From: Vreelandella arcis
GTDB taxonomy: Bacteria > Pseudomonadota > Gammaproteobacteria > Pseudomonadales > Halomonadaceae
Reading direction: 5' to 3'
NCBI RefSeq assembly: GCF_900103865.1
Contig: NZ_FNII01000014.1
Location: forward strand, 28,669 to 92,668
DNA: 64,000 nucleotides
Of this stretch, positions 26,907 to 36,058 are shown piece by piece. Position 1 is the first letter of the stretch. Each line of letters opens with the position of its first letter. Under the pieces are notes generated by a model. It saw nothing but the letters and a program-made list of their open reading frames with translations. It did no database searches and was not told the DNA's origin. The position numbers and the translations under genes were made by a program.

Positions 26907-28079
26907 ATGAACAGTGCCGTTTTTGCTGAAGAGCAACGCCAAGCGCCTCAAATGGGCGAATTAGCCCCTTATCAAGACGGTCCATCGCTGACTGAAGCGG
27001 TGCCCACCGACGACGGGATTCAGCTAACCTGGCAGGACGGTCAGTACACCACCCTCCCCCTGCTGTGGCTACGCGATCATTGCGCCTGCCCTGCTTGCCG
27101 TCACCCGCAAACCCGCGAACGGCTGTACCTGCCGCTTGAGGAGATCAACGAGACACCGGCTATCGCCCTCTCGGACGGTCATTTATACCTGACGTGGCAA
27201 GATGGTCACGAGAGCGCCTTTCATAGCGGCTGGCTTTACCAGCGCCGCCCGGAAGCCGACCTACCCACGTCCGTTCCAGCGCTCAAGCCCTGGCAAGATC
27301 AGTTCACCCCCGAGCGTATCCGTCATGCCGACTTTTTAACGCCCGAGGGTGAAAAAGCCTGGCTGACCGCCATGCTGCGCGATGGCCTGGCTCTGATGAC
27401 CGAGGGGCCGCTGGTTGAGGAAGAAGTTAGCCGCTTAGCCGAGCGCATTGGCCCTCAACGGGCGACCAATTTTGGCTCGCGCTTTGATGTACGCTCGAAG
27501 CCTAACCCCAACAACGCGGCCTACACCGCCGTAGGCTTAGCGCTGCACATCGACTTGCCTAACTGGCGTCAACCGCCCGACATTCAGTTGCTCTACTGCC
27601 TGCAAAACGAAGCCAGCGGCGGCGAGTCACTGTTTGCCGATGGTGCGCGGGTGATCAATGCCCTGCGCGAACAAGATCCTGAAGCACTGGCCATCCTAAG
27701 CGATACCCCTATCGATTTTCGTTTTCAGGATGAGACCCACGACATTGCCGTGCGTGCGCCGGTTATCAAGCTCGACGATGAAGGCAACCTCGTCGAAATG
27801 CGCCTAAACAACTGGATTCGCGACACGCTGCATCTGCCCGCACCCAAAATGACTGCCTGGTACCGCGCCTATCGCGTGTTATGGCAGCTGTTTCACAGTG
27901 AGGCGCACCAGCTTGAGTTCACCCTCCGTCCGGGCGAAATGGTGGCGTTCGACAACCGTCGCGTTCTACACGGACGGCGTGAATTCGATCCCAATAGCGG
28001 CGCACGCCACTTGCAAGGCACCTATTTAGACCGTGACATGCTCGCTTCACGGCTACGCGTCCTCGCGCGCAACGCATAA
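26907..28079 (+). CDS. Gamma-butyrobetaine dioxygenase-like 2-oxoglutarate/Fe(II) oxygenase
   Basis: 390 residues. The N-terminal DUF971-like zinc module has LRDHCACPACRH (three Cys and a His). The C-terminal TauD-type double-stranded beta-helix has the iron ligands His and Asp in LALHIDLPN and the distal His in RRVLHGRREF. This two-domain architecture is that of gamma-butyrobetaine dioxygenase, which hydroxylates gamma-butyrobetaine to L-carnitine. The ATG at 26907 follows GGGAG by 6 bases. The binding protein downstream supports a quaternary-amine substrate, but related enzymes act on other trimethylammonium compounds. Confidence 0.88.
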   Translation: MNSAVFAEEQRQAPQMGELAPYQDGPSLTEAVPTDDGIQLTWQDGQYTTLPLLWLRDHCACPACRHPQTRERLYLPLEEINETPAIALSDGHLYLTWQDGHESAFHSGWLYQRRPEADLPTSVPALKPWQDQFTPERIRHADFLTPEGEKAWLTAMLRDGLALMTEGPLVEEEVSRLAERIGPQRATNFGSRFDVRSKPNPNNAAYTAVGLALHIDLPNWRQPPDIQLLYCLQNEASGGESLFADGARVINALREQDPEALAILSDTPIDFRFQDETHDIAVRAPVIKLDDEGNLVEMRLNNWIRDTLHLPAPKMTAWYRAYRVLWQLFHSEAHQLEFTLRPGEMVAFDNRRVLHGRREFDPNSGARHLQGTYLDRDMLASRLRVLARNA

Positions 28080-28102
28080 AATAAACCAAGCAAGGAGATC
28101 AC

Positions 28103-29041
28103 ATGACACATCTTAAGCCTCTCGCCTCGGGCATCGCCCTCGCCGGCGCCGCCCTATTTGCCTCGGCGGCTAACGCCGATGACCAAACCCTCGACTTTGG
28201 CGTACCCGCATGGCCGGGCATTACGGTCAAAACCGCCATCGCCGAGCAGTTGCTCAACCCCTTGGGCTACGAGACCAGCACCCAAGAAATCGGTTTGCAG
28301 GTGATTTATCAAGGCATTGAAAGCGGTGATATTGATGCCTTCTTGGGCGCTTGGCTGCCCGCTCAGCGCGACATGTTCAACCCGCGCAAAGAGTCAGGCG
28401 TTCTGGTCGATGTCGCCAACAACGTTGACGGCGCACAGATGACCCTAGCAGTGCCGGAATACCTGTTTGATGATGGCCTGCAAAGCTTTGCCGATCTCGA
28501 CGACTACCGTGATCAGCTCAATGGCGAAATTCATGGTTTCGGTGCCGGTTCAGCGGCCAGCGAAATTATCAACAACGCCATTGATAACGACACCTGGGGA
28601 CTGGGTGACTGGGAACTGGTCGATACCAGCGAGGTGGCAATGCTATCCGCCGCCAGCGATTCGATCTCTCGGGAAGAACCGATTGTGTGGGTCGGTTGGA
28701 CACCGCACTGGATGAACCTTGAATTGCCGATGCGTTATCTTGACGATACCGAAGACCTGTTCGGCGAGAACAATGGCGAAAGCGAAGTTCTCACCCTGCT
28801 GCGTGCCGACTACGCCGACGCCAATCCCAATGTCGTGACGTTTTTTGAACAGTTCACCTTCACTGCAGAAGAACAAAGCTGGATGATTCAGCAGTTTGGC
28901 CAGGAAGAACGTGAGCTGGACGGCGTTGCCGAGCAGTGGATCAACGAAAATGCCGAGCGCGTGGAAGCGATGCTCGCCGACGTGTCCACCACCGACGGCG
29001 ACCCTGCTTGGCCGGTTATCGAAGCCCAGCTTAACAACTAA
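28103..29041 (+). CDS. Choline/betaine/carnitine-type ABC substrate-binding protein
   Basis: 312 residues with a cleavable signal peptide (ending NADA region, about residue 25) and an OpuAC/ProX/ChoX-type fold. Aromatic residues that could form the quaternary-ammonium box are visible (VPAWPG, GAWLPAQ, WVGWTPHWMN). It follows the dioxygenase by 23 bases with AAGGAG. No permease or ATPase gene is next to it, so it must feed an importer encoded elsewhere, as the carnitine-binding CaiX of Pseudomonas does. The specificity is inferred from context. Confidence 0.88.
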   Translation: MTHLKPLASGIALAGAALFASAANADDQTLDFGVPAWPGITVKTAIAEQLLNPLGYETSTQEIGLQVIYQGIESGDIDAFLGAWLPAQRDMFNPRKESGVLVDVANNVDGAQMTLAVPEYLFDDGLQSFADLDDYRDQLNGEIHGFGAGSAASEIINNAIDNDTWGLGDWELVDTSEVAMLSAASDSISREEPIVWVGWTPHWMNLELPMRYLDDTEDLFGENNGESEVLTLLRADYADANPNVVTFFEQFTFTAEEQSWMIQQFGQEERELDGVAEQWINENAERVEAMLADVSTTDGDPAWPVIEAQLNN

Positions 29042-29067
29042 GGCGACGCGACAAGATCGCCTGCTAC

Positions 29068-29116
29068 CCACCGGCGGATTAGCGCATGCAGCATGCATTG
29101 TCTTATCCGTCGGTGG
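29068..29116 (+). repeat. Long imperfect hairpin after the binding-protein gene
   Basis: Outer arms CCACCGGCGGAT (29068-29079) and ATCCGTCGGTGG (29105-29116) pair over 12 bases with one G-T pair. The inside contains GCATGC twice. No T-tract follows, so this may be an intergenic repeat or mRNA-stabilising structure rather than a terminator. Confidence 0.45.
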
Positions 29117-29192
29117 CAATCCACCTATCACGCATACGCCTCAATCGCCTAGGGCGTATGACGACACATCACGCTTTTCCCAGGCATTAAGG

Positions 29193-29615
29193 TTAGTCCT
29201 GCCCAGATAACGTGGCGAGTATACGCCGCTCTCCACCCTGTTCACGGTGCTCGCCAAGCCAAATACCCTGCCACGTCCCCAGCGCCAAACGGCCACTACG
29301 CACGGCTAACGACAGCTGAGTCCCCATCAAACTGGCCATTACGTGGGCGGGCATGTCATCCGATCCTTCCAAGGTATGGCGAAAATAGGGCAGCCCTTCG
29401 GGTACCAACTCACGCAAAAACGCATCTAAATCGTGACGTACGTCCGGGTCGCTATTTTCATTAAGGGTCAGAGAGGCCGAGGTATGCAGTAGCTGTAGGT
29501 GCAAAAGTCCCCTCTCGCACTCTGCCAACCAAGGTAACGCTCCTACCAGCTCGTGGGTGATAAGATGAAACCCCCGTGGCCGCTCGGATAAGTGAATCTC
29601 CTCTTGGTGCCACAT
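29193..29615 (-). CDS. yjbQ: YjbQ/UPF0047 family protein
   Basis: 140 residues from the ATG at 29615, preceded by GAGG. It has the family core [20 protein letters not shown] and the C-terminal [12 protein letters not shown]. YjbQ proteins form trimers with a metal-binding His cluster and have been linked to thiamine-phosphate synthase-like side activity; the physiological role is unsettled. The ORF could extend to a TTG at 29621. Monocistronic. Confidence 0.9.
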   Translation of the reverse strand: MWHQEEIHLSERPRGFHLITHELVGALPWLAECERGLLHLQLLHTSASLTLNENSDPDVRHDLDAFLRELVPEGLPYFRHTLEGSDDMPAHVMASLMGTQLSLAVRSGRLALGTWQGIWLGEHREQGGERRILATLSGQD

Positions 29616-29706
29616 AGCCAACGCCTCATGGGTATTATGAGTTAATTAACTTATTGTTATGGTCGACGCCAAAATTAGCAAACGCCTGTCAAATTAGGAG
29701 CTCTCG

Positions 29707-30243
29707 ATGTTGAAGCCATGGACGGTTGTCCTGAGCGGCGCTGTACTCGCTGGCTGCACCGGCATTCCCGACGGCACTCAGCCCGTCACCAACTTTGAGC
29801 TTAACCGATATCTGGGCCAGTGGTATGAAATTGCCCGATTGGATCATTCCTTTGAGGAGGGACTAGACTGCGTAACAGCCAGCTATAGCCTGCGCGATGA
29901 CGGCGGCGTCAAAGTGATTAACCGCGGCTACAACTTGGAAGAGAAAGCCTGGGATGAGGCCGAAGGGCGCGCTTATTTTATCGATGACGAAACCGTTGGC
30001 CGCCTAAAAGTCAGCTTCTTTGGGCCCTTCTACGGCGGCTATAACGTACTTGAGCTGGACGACGACTACCAATGGGCGCTGGTCGCCGGCCCTAACCGCG
30101 ACTATTTATGGATTCTCGCCCGCACGCCCACCCTGGAGAGCGATGTAGAAAACCTCCTCCGCCAGCGTGCCGCCGAGCTGGATTTTGCAACCGACGAGCT
30201 GATTGACGTCAAACAGGGCGAGGCTTGCCCGCCAAACGTTTAA
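29707..30243 (+). CDS. blc: Outer-membrane lipocalin (Blc-type lipoprotein)
   Basis: 178 residues with a lipoprotein signal (SGAVLAGC, lipidated Cys near 16), then the lipocalin G-x-W motif YLGQWYEIARLDHSFEEG and the barrel signature GPFYGGYNVLELDDDYQWALV. Bacterial lipocalins bind fatty acids or lysophospholipids at the outer membrane and are induced by membrane stress. GGAG precedes the start. It sits 11 bases before the dehydrogenase gene, so the two are probably co-transcribed. Confidence 0.93.
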   Translation: MLKPWTVVLSGAVLAGCTGIPDGTQPVTNFELNRYLGQWYEIARLDHSFEEGLDCVTASYSLRDDGGVKVINRGYNLEEKAWDEAEGRAYFIDDETVGRLKVSFFGPFYGGYNVLELDDDYQWALVAGPNRDYLWILARTPTLESDVENLLRQRAAELDFATDELIDVKQGEACPPNV

Positions 30244-30254
30244 CAGGAGACCTT

Positions 30255-31328
30255 ATGACCCACCGAATTGCAGTGATCGCCGGGGACGGCATCGGCACTG
30301 AAGTTATGCCCGAAGGCATCCGTGCCCTGGAAGCCGCCGCCAAGCAGTTTAATATTGCGCTTGAGTTCACTACCTTTGAGTTTGGCAGCTGCGACTACTA
30401 TCTGGAACACGGCAGCATGCTGCCGGAAGACTGGTTCGAGCAGCTAAAAGGCTTCGATGCGCTGTTTTACGGTGCGGTGGGCTGGCCCGACAAAGTGCCC
30501 GACCATATCTCTTTGTGGGGTTCTCTGCTCCAGTTTCGTCGCCAGTTCGACCAGTACATTAACCTGCGCCCCTGCAAACTCATGCCGGGCATTAAAAGCC
30601 CGCTAGCAGGCCGCCAGCCGGGCGATATCGACTTCTACGTGGTGCGCGAAAATACCGAAGGCGAGTATTCAAGCGTTGGCGGCAAAATGTTTGGAGGCAC
30701 TGACCGTGAAGTGGTTATTCAAGACACGGTTATGACCCGCACCGGCGTCGACCGGGTATTAAAGTACGCCTTTGACCTTGCACAAACGCGGCCGCGCAAA
30801 AAGCTGACATCAGCCACCAAGTCCAACGGTATCTCGATCACCATGCCCTACTGGGACGAACGCGTGGTCGAGATGGCCAAGCAGTATCCAGACATCGCCG
30901 TGGATAAATTCCACATCGATATCCTCACCGCTAACTTTGTCCTTCACCCGGACTGGTTTGATGTGGTGGTGGGCAGCAACTTATTCGGCGATATTCTTTC
31001 CGACCTAGGCCCCGCCTGTACCGGCACCATCGGTATTGCGCCATCGGCGAATATCAACCCGGAAGGCCACTTCCCCAGCCTGTTCGAACCGGTTCATGGC
31101 AGCGCGCCGGATATCGCCGGTAAAGGCATCGCCAACCCTATCGGTCAAATCTGGTCCGGGGCGATGATGCTGGAGCATCTTGGTTATAAAGAAGCCGCCG
31201 ACGCCATAGTCACGGCCATTGAAAAAGTGCTCAGCGAAGGCGATAGCCAAGTACTCACAGGCGATGTGGGTGGGCAAGGTACCACCGCAAGCCTGGGCAA
31301 GGCGATTGCCGACACTATTTCACAATGA
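30255..31328 (+). CDS. Beta-decarboxylating dehydrogenase (tartrate/D-malate dehydrogenase type)
   Basis: 357 residues of the isopropylmalate/isocitrate dehydrogenase family, using NAD and a divalent metal to oxidise and decarboxylate a 2-hydroxyacid. Visible motifs: GDGIGTEVMPEG at the N-terminus, VRENTEGEYSSVGG, the metal aspartates in GDILSDLGPACTG, and VHGSAPDIAGKGIANP. The insert WPDKVPDHISLWGSLLQFRR is typical of tartrate dehydrogenase/D-malate dehydrogenase rather than LeuB. The ATG at 30255 follows AGGAGA; the upstream in-frame ATG overlaps the lipocalin. Confidence 0.9.
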   Translation: MTHRIAVIAGDGIGTEVMPEGIRALEAAAKQFNIALEFTTFEFGSCDYYLEHGSMLPEDWFEQLKGFDALFYGAVGWPDKVPDHISLWGSLLQFRRQFDQYINLRPCKLMPGIKSPLAGRQPGDIDFYVVRENTEGEYSSVGGKMFGGTDREVVIQDTVMTRTGVDRVLKYAFDLAQTRPRKKLTSATKSNGISITMPYWDERVVEMAKQYPDIAVDKFHIDILTANFVLHPDWFDVVVGSNLFGDILSDLGPACTGTIGIAPSANINPEGHFPSLFEPVHGSAPDIAGKGIANPIGQIWSGAMMLEHLGYKEAADAIVTAIEKVLSEGDSQVLTGDVGGQGTTASLGKAIADTISQ

Positions 31329-31380
31329 GATGAGTCTTACCCATTAACTAATGGGCATAGACGTTCACTTGCCATAGCGG

Positions 31381-31414
31381 TTGGCTGCCCGGATACACTC
31401 TGCCGGGCAGCCAA
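31381..31414 (+). terminator. Hairpin downstream of the dehydrogenase
   Basis: A perfect 12-bp stem (31381-31392 with 31403-31414) and a 10-base loop, about 50 bases after the stop. A smaller CCCATTA/TAATGGG hairpin precedes it. The T-tract is poor, so it may act as an mRNA 3' end structure. Confidence 0.5.
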
Positions 31415-31521
31415 TGTATGACTTCTAATATCTTATGTTCTACATTTGCCCTGAGAGTGGATGAAACGTCGGTTTCACTTCGCTCATAACACCGCTTTCA
31501 AACAACAATCAGGACAATGCT

Positions 31522-32550
31522 ATGAAACTTGGACGCCGTCAGTTCCTTTCGGCAACGGCTGCCCTGGCCGCTGCCGGTTCGTCACCTCAGCTTTTTGCTT
31601 TGAATGGCTCACCAGGCCCCACCCCTGAACGCTATCCCATTGACGCCTGGCAGGTCGAAGATCCACGCTTCAGTAATTACATGCTTTTCAATAGTCCATT
31701 GGAACGCCATTGGAGCGGAGGGCTATGGACAGAAGGGCCAGCTTGGAACGCTGTGGGACGTTACGTCGTTTTCAGTGATATACCCCGTGCCAAGCAGATG
31801 CGCTGGGACGAAGCGACAGGCCAAGTCAGCGTTTTGAGAGACAATGTCGGATACTCTAACGGCAATACCTTTGACCACCAGGGCCGACTGGTCTCTTGCG
31901 AGCACTACCCCGCACGCGTCTTGCGCTACGAGTGGGACGGCAGTACCACCGTCCTCGCCGAGCGCTATCAAGGCAAACCTCTCAACGCACCCAATGATGT
32001 GGTTGCCCTACCTTCCGGTGGCGTGATCTTTACCGATCCCGGGTATGGCGCCCATTTTGACTATGAAGGCAAGAAGCGTGAGCTGGAGCTCGAGACAGCG
32101 ATTTATTACGTCGATGACAACCTCGATGAGCCCATCATGCTGACCCAGGATATCCACAAACCCAACGGCATTGTGCTGACACCGGATGGCGATGGCTTTT
32201 ACGCCAGCGACAGCGCCCCCACTCACTTCGACGAGCCAGCCCGGATTATTCGCTGGTCGCTTGGCGAGGATGGCCGTAGCGTCAGCGATCGGCAAGTGAT
32301 CGTTACCAGCGAAGATACAATCTTCGACGGCATGACCTGCGACGTGGATGGCAATATCTGGTCAAGCGCCAATGGAGGCGAAGGCATCGATGGGGTGGTG
32401 GTCTTCTCACCGGAAGGCACCCTGCTGGGGCGGGTCTTGCTGCCCGAAGTCTGCTCAAACGTGTGTTTTGCTGGCAAGGGCCGCAACCGACTGTTCATGA
32501 CCGCCAGCCAATCCGTCTACACAATTTACACGGCAGCACGCGGGGCGTAG
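31522..32550 (+). CDS. Tat-exported SMP-30/gluconolactonase-family protein
   Basis: 342 residues: a twin-arginine signal (GRRQFLSATAALAAAG, ending about residue 25) and a six-bladed propeller of the SMP-30/lactonase type with LWTEGPAWNAVGRYVVFSD and the metal-site region KPLNAPNDVVALPSGGV and HKPNGIVLTPDG. A periplasmic lactonase or related sugar-acid hydrolase is likely; the substrate is unknown. It sits alone between hairpins. Confidence 0.9.
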   Translation: MKLGRRQFLSATAALAAAGSSPQLFALNGSPGPTPERYPIDAWQVEDPRFSNYMLFNSPLERHWSGGLWTEGPAWNAVGRYVVFSDIPRAKQMRWDEATGQVSVLRDNVGYSNGNTFDHQGRLVSCEHYPARVLRYEWDGSTTVLAERYQGKPLNAPNDVVALPSGGVIFTDPGYGAHFDYEGKKRELELETAIYYVDDNLDEPIMLTQDIHKPNGIVLTPDGDGFYASDSAPTHFDEPARIIRWSLGEDGRSVSDRQVIVTSEDTIFDGMTCDVDGNIWSSANGGEGIDGVVVFSPEGTLLGRVLLPEVCSNVCFAGKGRNRLFMTASQSVYTIYTAARGA

Positions 32551-32572
32551 TGAGATTATAACGCCAAGCACA

Positions 32573-32606
32573 AAAAGCCTCGCCGGATACGTCCGGCGAG
32601 GCTTTT
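32573..32606. terminator. Strong bidirectional terminator
   Basis: A perfect 15-bp stem with a TACG tetraloop (32573-32587, 32592-32606), flanked by A-run on the left and T-run on the right. It lies between the convergent SMP-30 and wrbA genes and would serve both. Confidence 0.92.
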
Positions 32607-32625
32607 GCAAACTGTTTGAACCAGA

Positions 32626-33225
32626 TTAACTAGCCAGTTTAGCTGCCGTTTTCGCGACTAACTCACCCTGGAAGCGGGCAATTTTTAACTCGCGCTCATC
32701 GGGCTGGCGAGAGCCATCGCCACCGGCGATCGTTGCGGCGCCGTAGGGCGTACCGCCGCTCACCTTGGAAATATCAAACTGCTCTTCAATACCGTAGCCA
32801 ATTGGTACGATCACCATGCCGTGGTGGGCAAGCGTCGTCCAGGTAGAGGTAATCGTCGTCTCATCACCGCCGCCAGTGCCGGTAGACGTAAATACACTGG
32901 CTACTTTGCCACGCAGGGCACCATTCGCCCATAAGCCGCCTGTTTGATCCAGGAAGGTACGCATTTGACCAGCCATATTGCCAAAGCGTGTTGGCGTACC
33001 AAAGATAATCGCGTCGTAGTCGGCCAGTTCCTGAGGAGACGCTTCCGGCGTCGTAAAGTCCTGCTTGCCACCGGCGTTTTTAAACGCCTCTTCCGGCATG
33101 GTTTCGGGTACGCGTTTTACGGTGACGTTGATACCGTCAACGCTTTTAGCACCCTCAGCGACGGCTTCTGCCAGCGTGTCGATATGACCGTACATAGAAT
33201 AGTAAAGCACCAATACATTCGTCAT
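32626..33225 (-). CDS. wrbA: NAD(P)H:quinone oxidoreductase WrbA
   Basis: 199 residues of the flavodoxin-like WrbA family, a tetrameric FMN enzyme that reduces quinones by two electrons and protects against oxidative stress. Visible motifs: FMN phosphate loop [38 protein letters not shown] and [16 protein letters not shown] lies before the ATG. Single gene. Confidence 0.96.
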   Translation of the reverse strand: MTNVLVLYYSMYGHIDTLAEAVAEGAKSVDGINVTVKRVPETMPEEAFKNAGGKQDFTTPEASPQELADYDAIIFGTPTRFGNMAGQMRTFLDQTGGLWANGALRGKVASVFTSTGTGGGDETTITSTWTTLAHHGMVIVPIGYGIEEQFDISKVSGGTPYGAATIAGGDGSRQPDERELKIARFQGELVAKTAAKLAS

Positions 33226-33409
33226 TGCTTACTCCTTAGCGTTGCGATGTGTTGCGTTTAAGTACTGTAAGCTCAACATAGCGCAGTGAGACGTAGAAAA
33301 AAGCGAATGTTTTCGACCGTGAGCATCGATTTCGTCGACGCTCGCCTGCTTGCGCTTTTGGTCGCCGCTGACTAGCTTTTACTCACCCCCACCCGTCAGG
33401 GAGAGACAA

Positions 33410-33850
33410 ATGACCATTTTTGAAGCGTTACGCAAAGACCACGACATTCAGCGCGACTTGCTGGCACGCCTGGTGGAAACCCATGGCGATAGCGACGAAC
33501 GAGAGGAACTCTATCAACGGGTGCGCGCGGAATTGAAATACCACGCCAACGCTGAAGAACGCTCGCTTTATATTCCCATGATGGATATCGATTTAACCCA
33601 GGAAAAAGCTCGTCATAGCGTGGCGGAGCACCATGAAATTGACGAGATGATCGAACTGCTCGATGAAACGGACTACAGCGCGACCAGTTGGCTTACCCAC
33701 GCTAAAAAACTTCAGCACCTGGTGACCCACCACCTGGATGAAGAAGAACAAGAAGTGTTCCAGCTAGCCGGGCGAGGCCTGAAAGACCAGCAGAAAACCG
33801 CGCTGGCAGGCGAATATAACGCGGAAATGCAGCGCCAACGCTCAGCGTAA
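33410..33850 (+). CDS. Hemerythrin HHE-domain protein
   Basis: 146 residues forming a four-helix bundle with metal-binding His/Glu positions spread as KDHD, YHANAEE, EHHE and THHLDEEE. HHE-domain proteins carry a di-iron site used in oxygen, NO or iron sensing and in stress resistance. The ATG at 33410 was chosen because AGGGAGAG lies just upstream; the longer frame starts in AT-poor non-coding sequence. A terminator follows. Confidence 0.9.
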   Translation: MTIFEALRKDHDIQRDLLARLVETHGDSDEREELYQRVRAELKYHANAEERSLYIPMMDIDLTQEKARHSVAEHHEIDEMIELLDETDYSATSWLTHAKKLQHLVTHHLDEEEQEVFQLAGRGLKDQQKTALAGEYNAEMQRQRSA

Positions 33851-33870
33851 GTATTGATCAAAAACGGGCG

Positions 33871-33905
33871 ACGCTCGGAGAATGCCAAGCGGGCGCTCCG
33901 AGCGT
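33871..33905 (+). terminator. Rho-independent terminator after the hemerythrin gene
   Basis: A perfect 10-bp stem ACGCTCGGAG/CTCCGAGCGT followed directly by a T-run. Confidence 0.85.
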
Positions 33906-34092
33906 TTTTGTTTGACGATTTTTCACGATCCCACCGCGCTTTTTCACGCGAACGACGCTCAGGGTTGTCGGTTAAGCCGAACATGGTAAAGGTGTGTCAC
34001 GCTTATTACCTTGCTGCATTCAACATGACACGACGCCACATTACTTCGCAATGTTTACTCGCCGGTTCGGTTACCCGTCACGAGGTGTCCGC

Positions 34093-35085
34093 ATGCTAAG
34101 CGAGTGGCTGGATTGGACGCTCGACGAGTCACGCAATGCCTCCCGCCAGGGCCGGTTTGCCAGCGGTCACTTTGACGTATCCGCCCCCGGCGTTTTACGC
34201 CTGACCCCGGATACGCAACGCCGCGACGCCCACGCCTGTGTTTTTTCCGCCGCGATTCACGGCAACGAGACCGCGCCCGTCGAATTGATCGGCGCCTGGC
34301 TTAGCGCGCTGGAAGCCGGCACGCTGACTCTCGGCGCGCCCGTTTTGGTGATTCTCGGCAATATCCCGGCGCTTAAAGCCCAGCAACGGTTCATGCATAC
34401 CAATCTGAATCGACTGTTTACCCGTGAGCTTGCCGAGACCGGCAAGGAGCCAGCGCGAGCACGGCAGTTAATGGACGAGGTAGATGCGTTTTTCAACCAG
34501 CACGCCGGGTTGCCCAAGCTGCATTACGACCTGCATACGGCCATTCGCGGCAGCCTCTACCCGCGTTTCGTCGTCGAACCTTACGCCGACACCCAAACCC
34601 ATTCAGCGCAATGGGAGTGGCTGGCCGCCGCCGATATGCAAGCCGTGTTACACCAGCACCAGCATAGCTGGACATTTTCCCACTACAGCAAGCATTACCA
34701 CGGCGCCCAATCGTTCACCTTCGAGTTGGGGCGCGTAGCGCCTTTCGGACAAAACGATATGGCCGCGCTCCGGCCGATGCAGGCACTACTGGCAAGCCTT
34801 AGCGAAGGCACACCACCAGCGACACGACCAGCCGACTCGATGGTGTATTTTCGTGTTCAGCACGAACTAATGCGCCATAGCGACCACTTCACCTTGTGCT
34901 TTGCCGATGACACACTTAATTTCACCGGTTTTGCGCCCGGCACCTGTTTAGCCAAAGATAGCCAAAACGGCGACTACCGGGTCGGGGATACTTCGCTCCA
35001 CGTGGTGTTTCCCAATGCCAACGTCGAAGTAGGCGCGCGTGCCGCACTATTAGTAGCGCCTTGCGCGCCTCCTACAGATGATTAA
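34093..35085 (+). CDS. astE: Succinylglutamate desuccinylase
   Basis: AstE is the last enzyme of the arginine succinyltransferase (AST) pathway: it hydrolyses N-succinylglutamate to glutamate and succinate. 330 residues from the ATG at 34093, with zinc ligands in AIHGNETAP and the catalytic region HYDLHTAIRGS. It stands apart from other ast genes but lies directly upstream of a basic-amino-acid ABC importer, so arginine uptake and breakdown are linked. The last residues (APCAPPTDD) are encoded by a GTAG-type palindrome, described separately. Confidence 0.93.
   Translation: MLSEWLDWTLDESRNASRQGRFASGHFDVSAPGVLRLTPDTQRRDAHACVFSAAIHGNETAPVELIGAWLSALEAGTLTLGAPVLVILGNIPALKAQQRFMHTNLNRLFTRELAETGKEPARARQLMDEVDAFFNQHAGLPKLHYDLHTAIRGSLYPRFVVEPYADTQTHSAQWEWLAAADMQAVLHQHQHSWTFSHYSKHYHGAQSFTFELGRVAPFGQNDMAALRPMQALLASLSEGTPPATRPADSMVYFRVQHELMRHSDHFTLCFADDTLNFTGFAPGTCLAKDSQNGDYRVGDTSLHVVFPNANVEVGARAALLVAPCAPPTDD
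35051..35076 (-). repeat. REP-like palindrome forming the astE 3' end
   Basis: On the minus strand it reads TGTAGGAGGCGCGCAAGGCGC then TAC, a GTAG head followed by a GCGC-loop-GCGC palindrome. It shares the TGTAGGAG head with the units in recD. The repeat lies inside the astE frame and supplies its last codons. Confidence 0.45.
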
Positions 35086-35272
35086 GCGTTGACAACAATA
35101 ATCCAGAGGCGATGATCCTTCACTTGGCGTTGCCTACGACCAACGTCGAGCCATTAAAACACCAGGAAAGCGCGCACAATTCGCTCAGCCTGATAGAATC
35201 GCCCCTTTTTTTCGCGCCAGCCGCCATCAACATTCACTGTTGCTGCGGCAACCTAGTATTGGAGCCAATCAC

Positions 35273-36043
35273 ATGGCCGCTACGCCTATTCCTCTTGAAG
35301 TGCGACATATAAAAAAACGCTTTGGCGATACGGAAGTTCTTAAAGGTCTTTCACTCCAGGCCCATAAAGGGGATGTCATTACCCTCATCGGGGCGTCAGG
35401 GTCGGGCAAAAGTACTTTCTTACGCTGCATGAACCTGCTCGAGCAGCCTGACGAGGGCGACCTGATCGTGCACGGCGAAGAAATCCGCTTCAAGACCACC
35501 CGCCGCGGCCGCGAGCCGGCCGATTGGAAACAAGTGGTGCAAATGCGCGCCAAGCTATCGATGGTGTTTCAAAGCTTTAACCTGTGGGCGCACATGACGC
35601 TGCTCGAAAACATCATCGAAGCGCCGATCCACGTGCTGGGCAAATCCAAAAAAGAAGCCATCGAACACGCCCACGCGCTGCTCGATAGGGTCGGCTTGAC
35701 GGCCCGCGCCGATGCCTACCCGGCGCAAATGTCCGGCGGCCAGCAGCAGCGCGGCGCGATAGCCCGGGCACTCGCTATGGATCCGGAGGTGATGCTGTTT
35801 GACGAGCCCACCTCTGCGCTCGACCCCGAACTGGTGGGGGATGTCCTCAAAGTCATGCGTGACTTGGCCGAGGAAGGGCGCACCATGGTGGTCGTGACCC
35901 ACGAGATGAGCTTTGCCCGGGATGTGTCCAGCCAGGTGATTTACCTGCACGAAGGCATGGTGGAAGAAGCCGGCCCGCCTGGCGAGATGATTGACAACCC
36001 TCAATCCCCGCGCCTGCAGCAATTCCTAGCACCTAAATACTGA
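35273..36043 (+). CDS. Basic amino-acid ABC transporter, ATP-binding subunit (HisP/AotP type)
   Basis: 256 residues of the polar-amino-acid ABC family. Walker A GASGSGKS, Q-loop, signature MSGGQQQRGAIARAL, Walker B VMLFDEPTSALD and the switch His in VVTHEMSF. The insert KTTRRGREPADWKQV before the Q-loop is typical of the histidine/arginine/ornithine HisP-AotP branch. The ATG at 35273 follows TTGGAG. First of four genes encoding a complete importer. Confidence 0.94.
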   Translation: MAATPIPLEVRHIKKRFGDTEVLKGLSLQAHKGDVITLIGASGSGKSTFLRCMNLLEQPDEGDLIVHGEEIRFKTTRRGREPADWKQVVQMRAKLSMVFQSFNLWAHMTLLENIIEAPIHVLGKSKKEAIEHAHALLDRVGLTARADAYPAQMSGGQQQRGAIARALAMDPEVMLFDEPTSALDPELVGDVLKVMRDLAEEGRTMVVVTHEMSFARDVSSQVIYLHEGMVEEAGPPGEMIDNPQSPRLQQFLAPKY

Positions 36044-36058
36044 TTTGCGAGGCTCACT

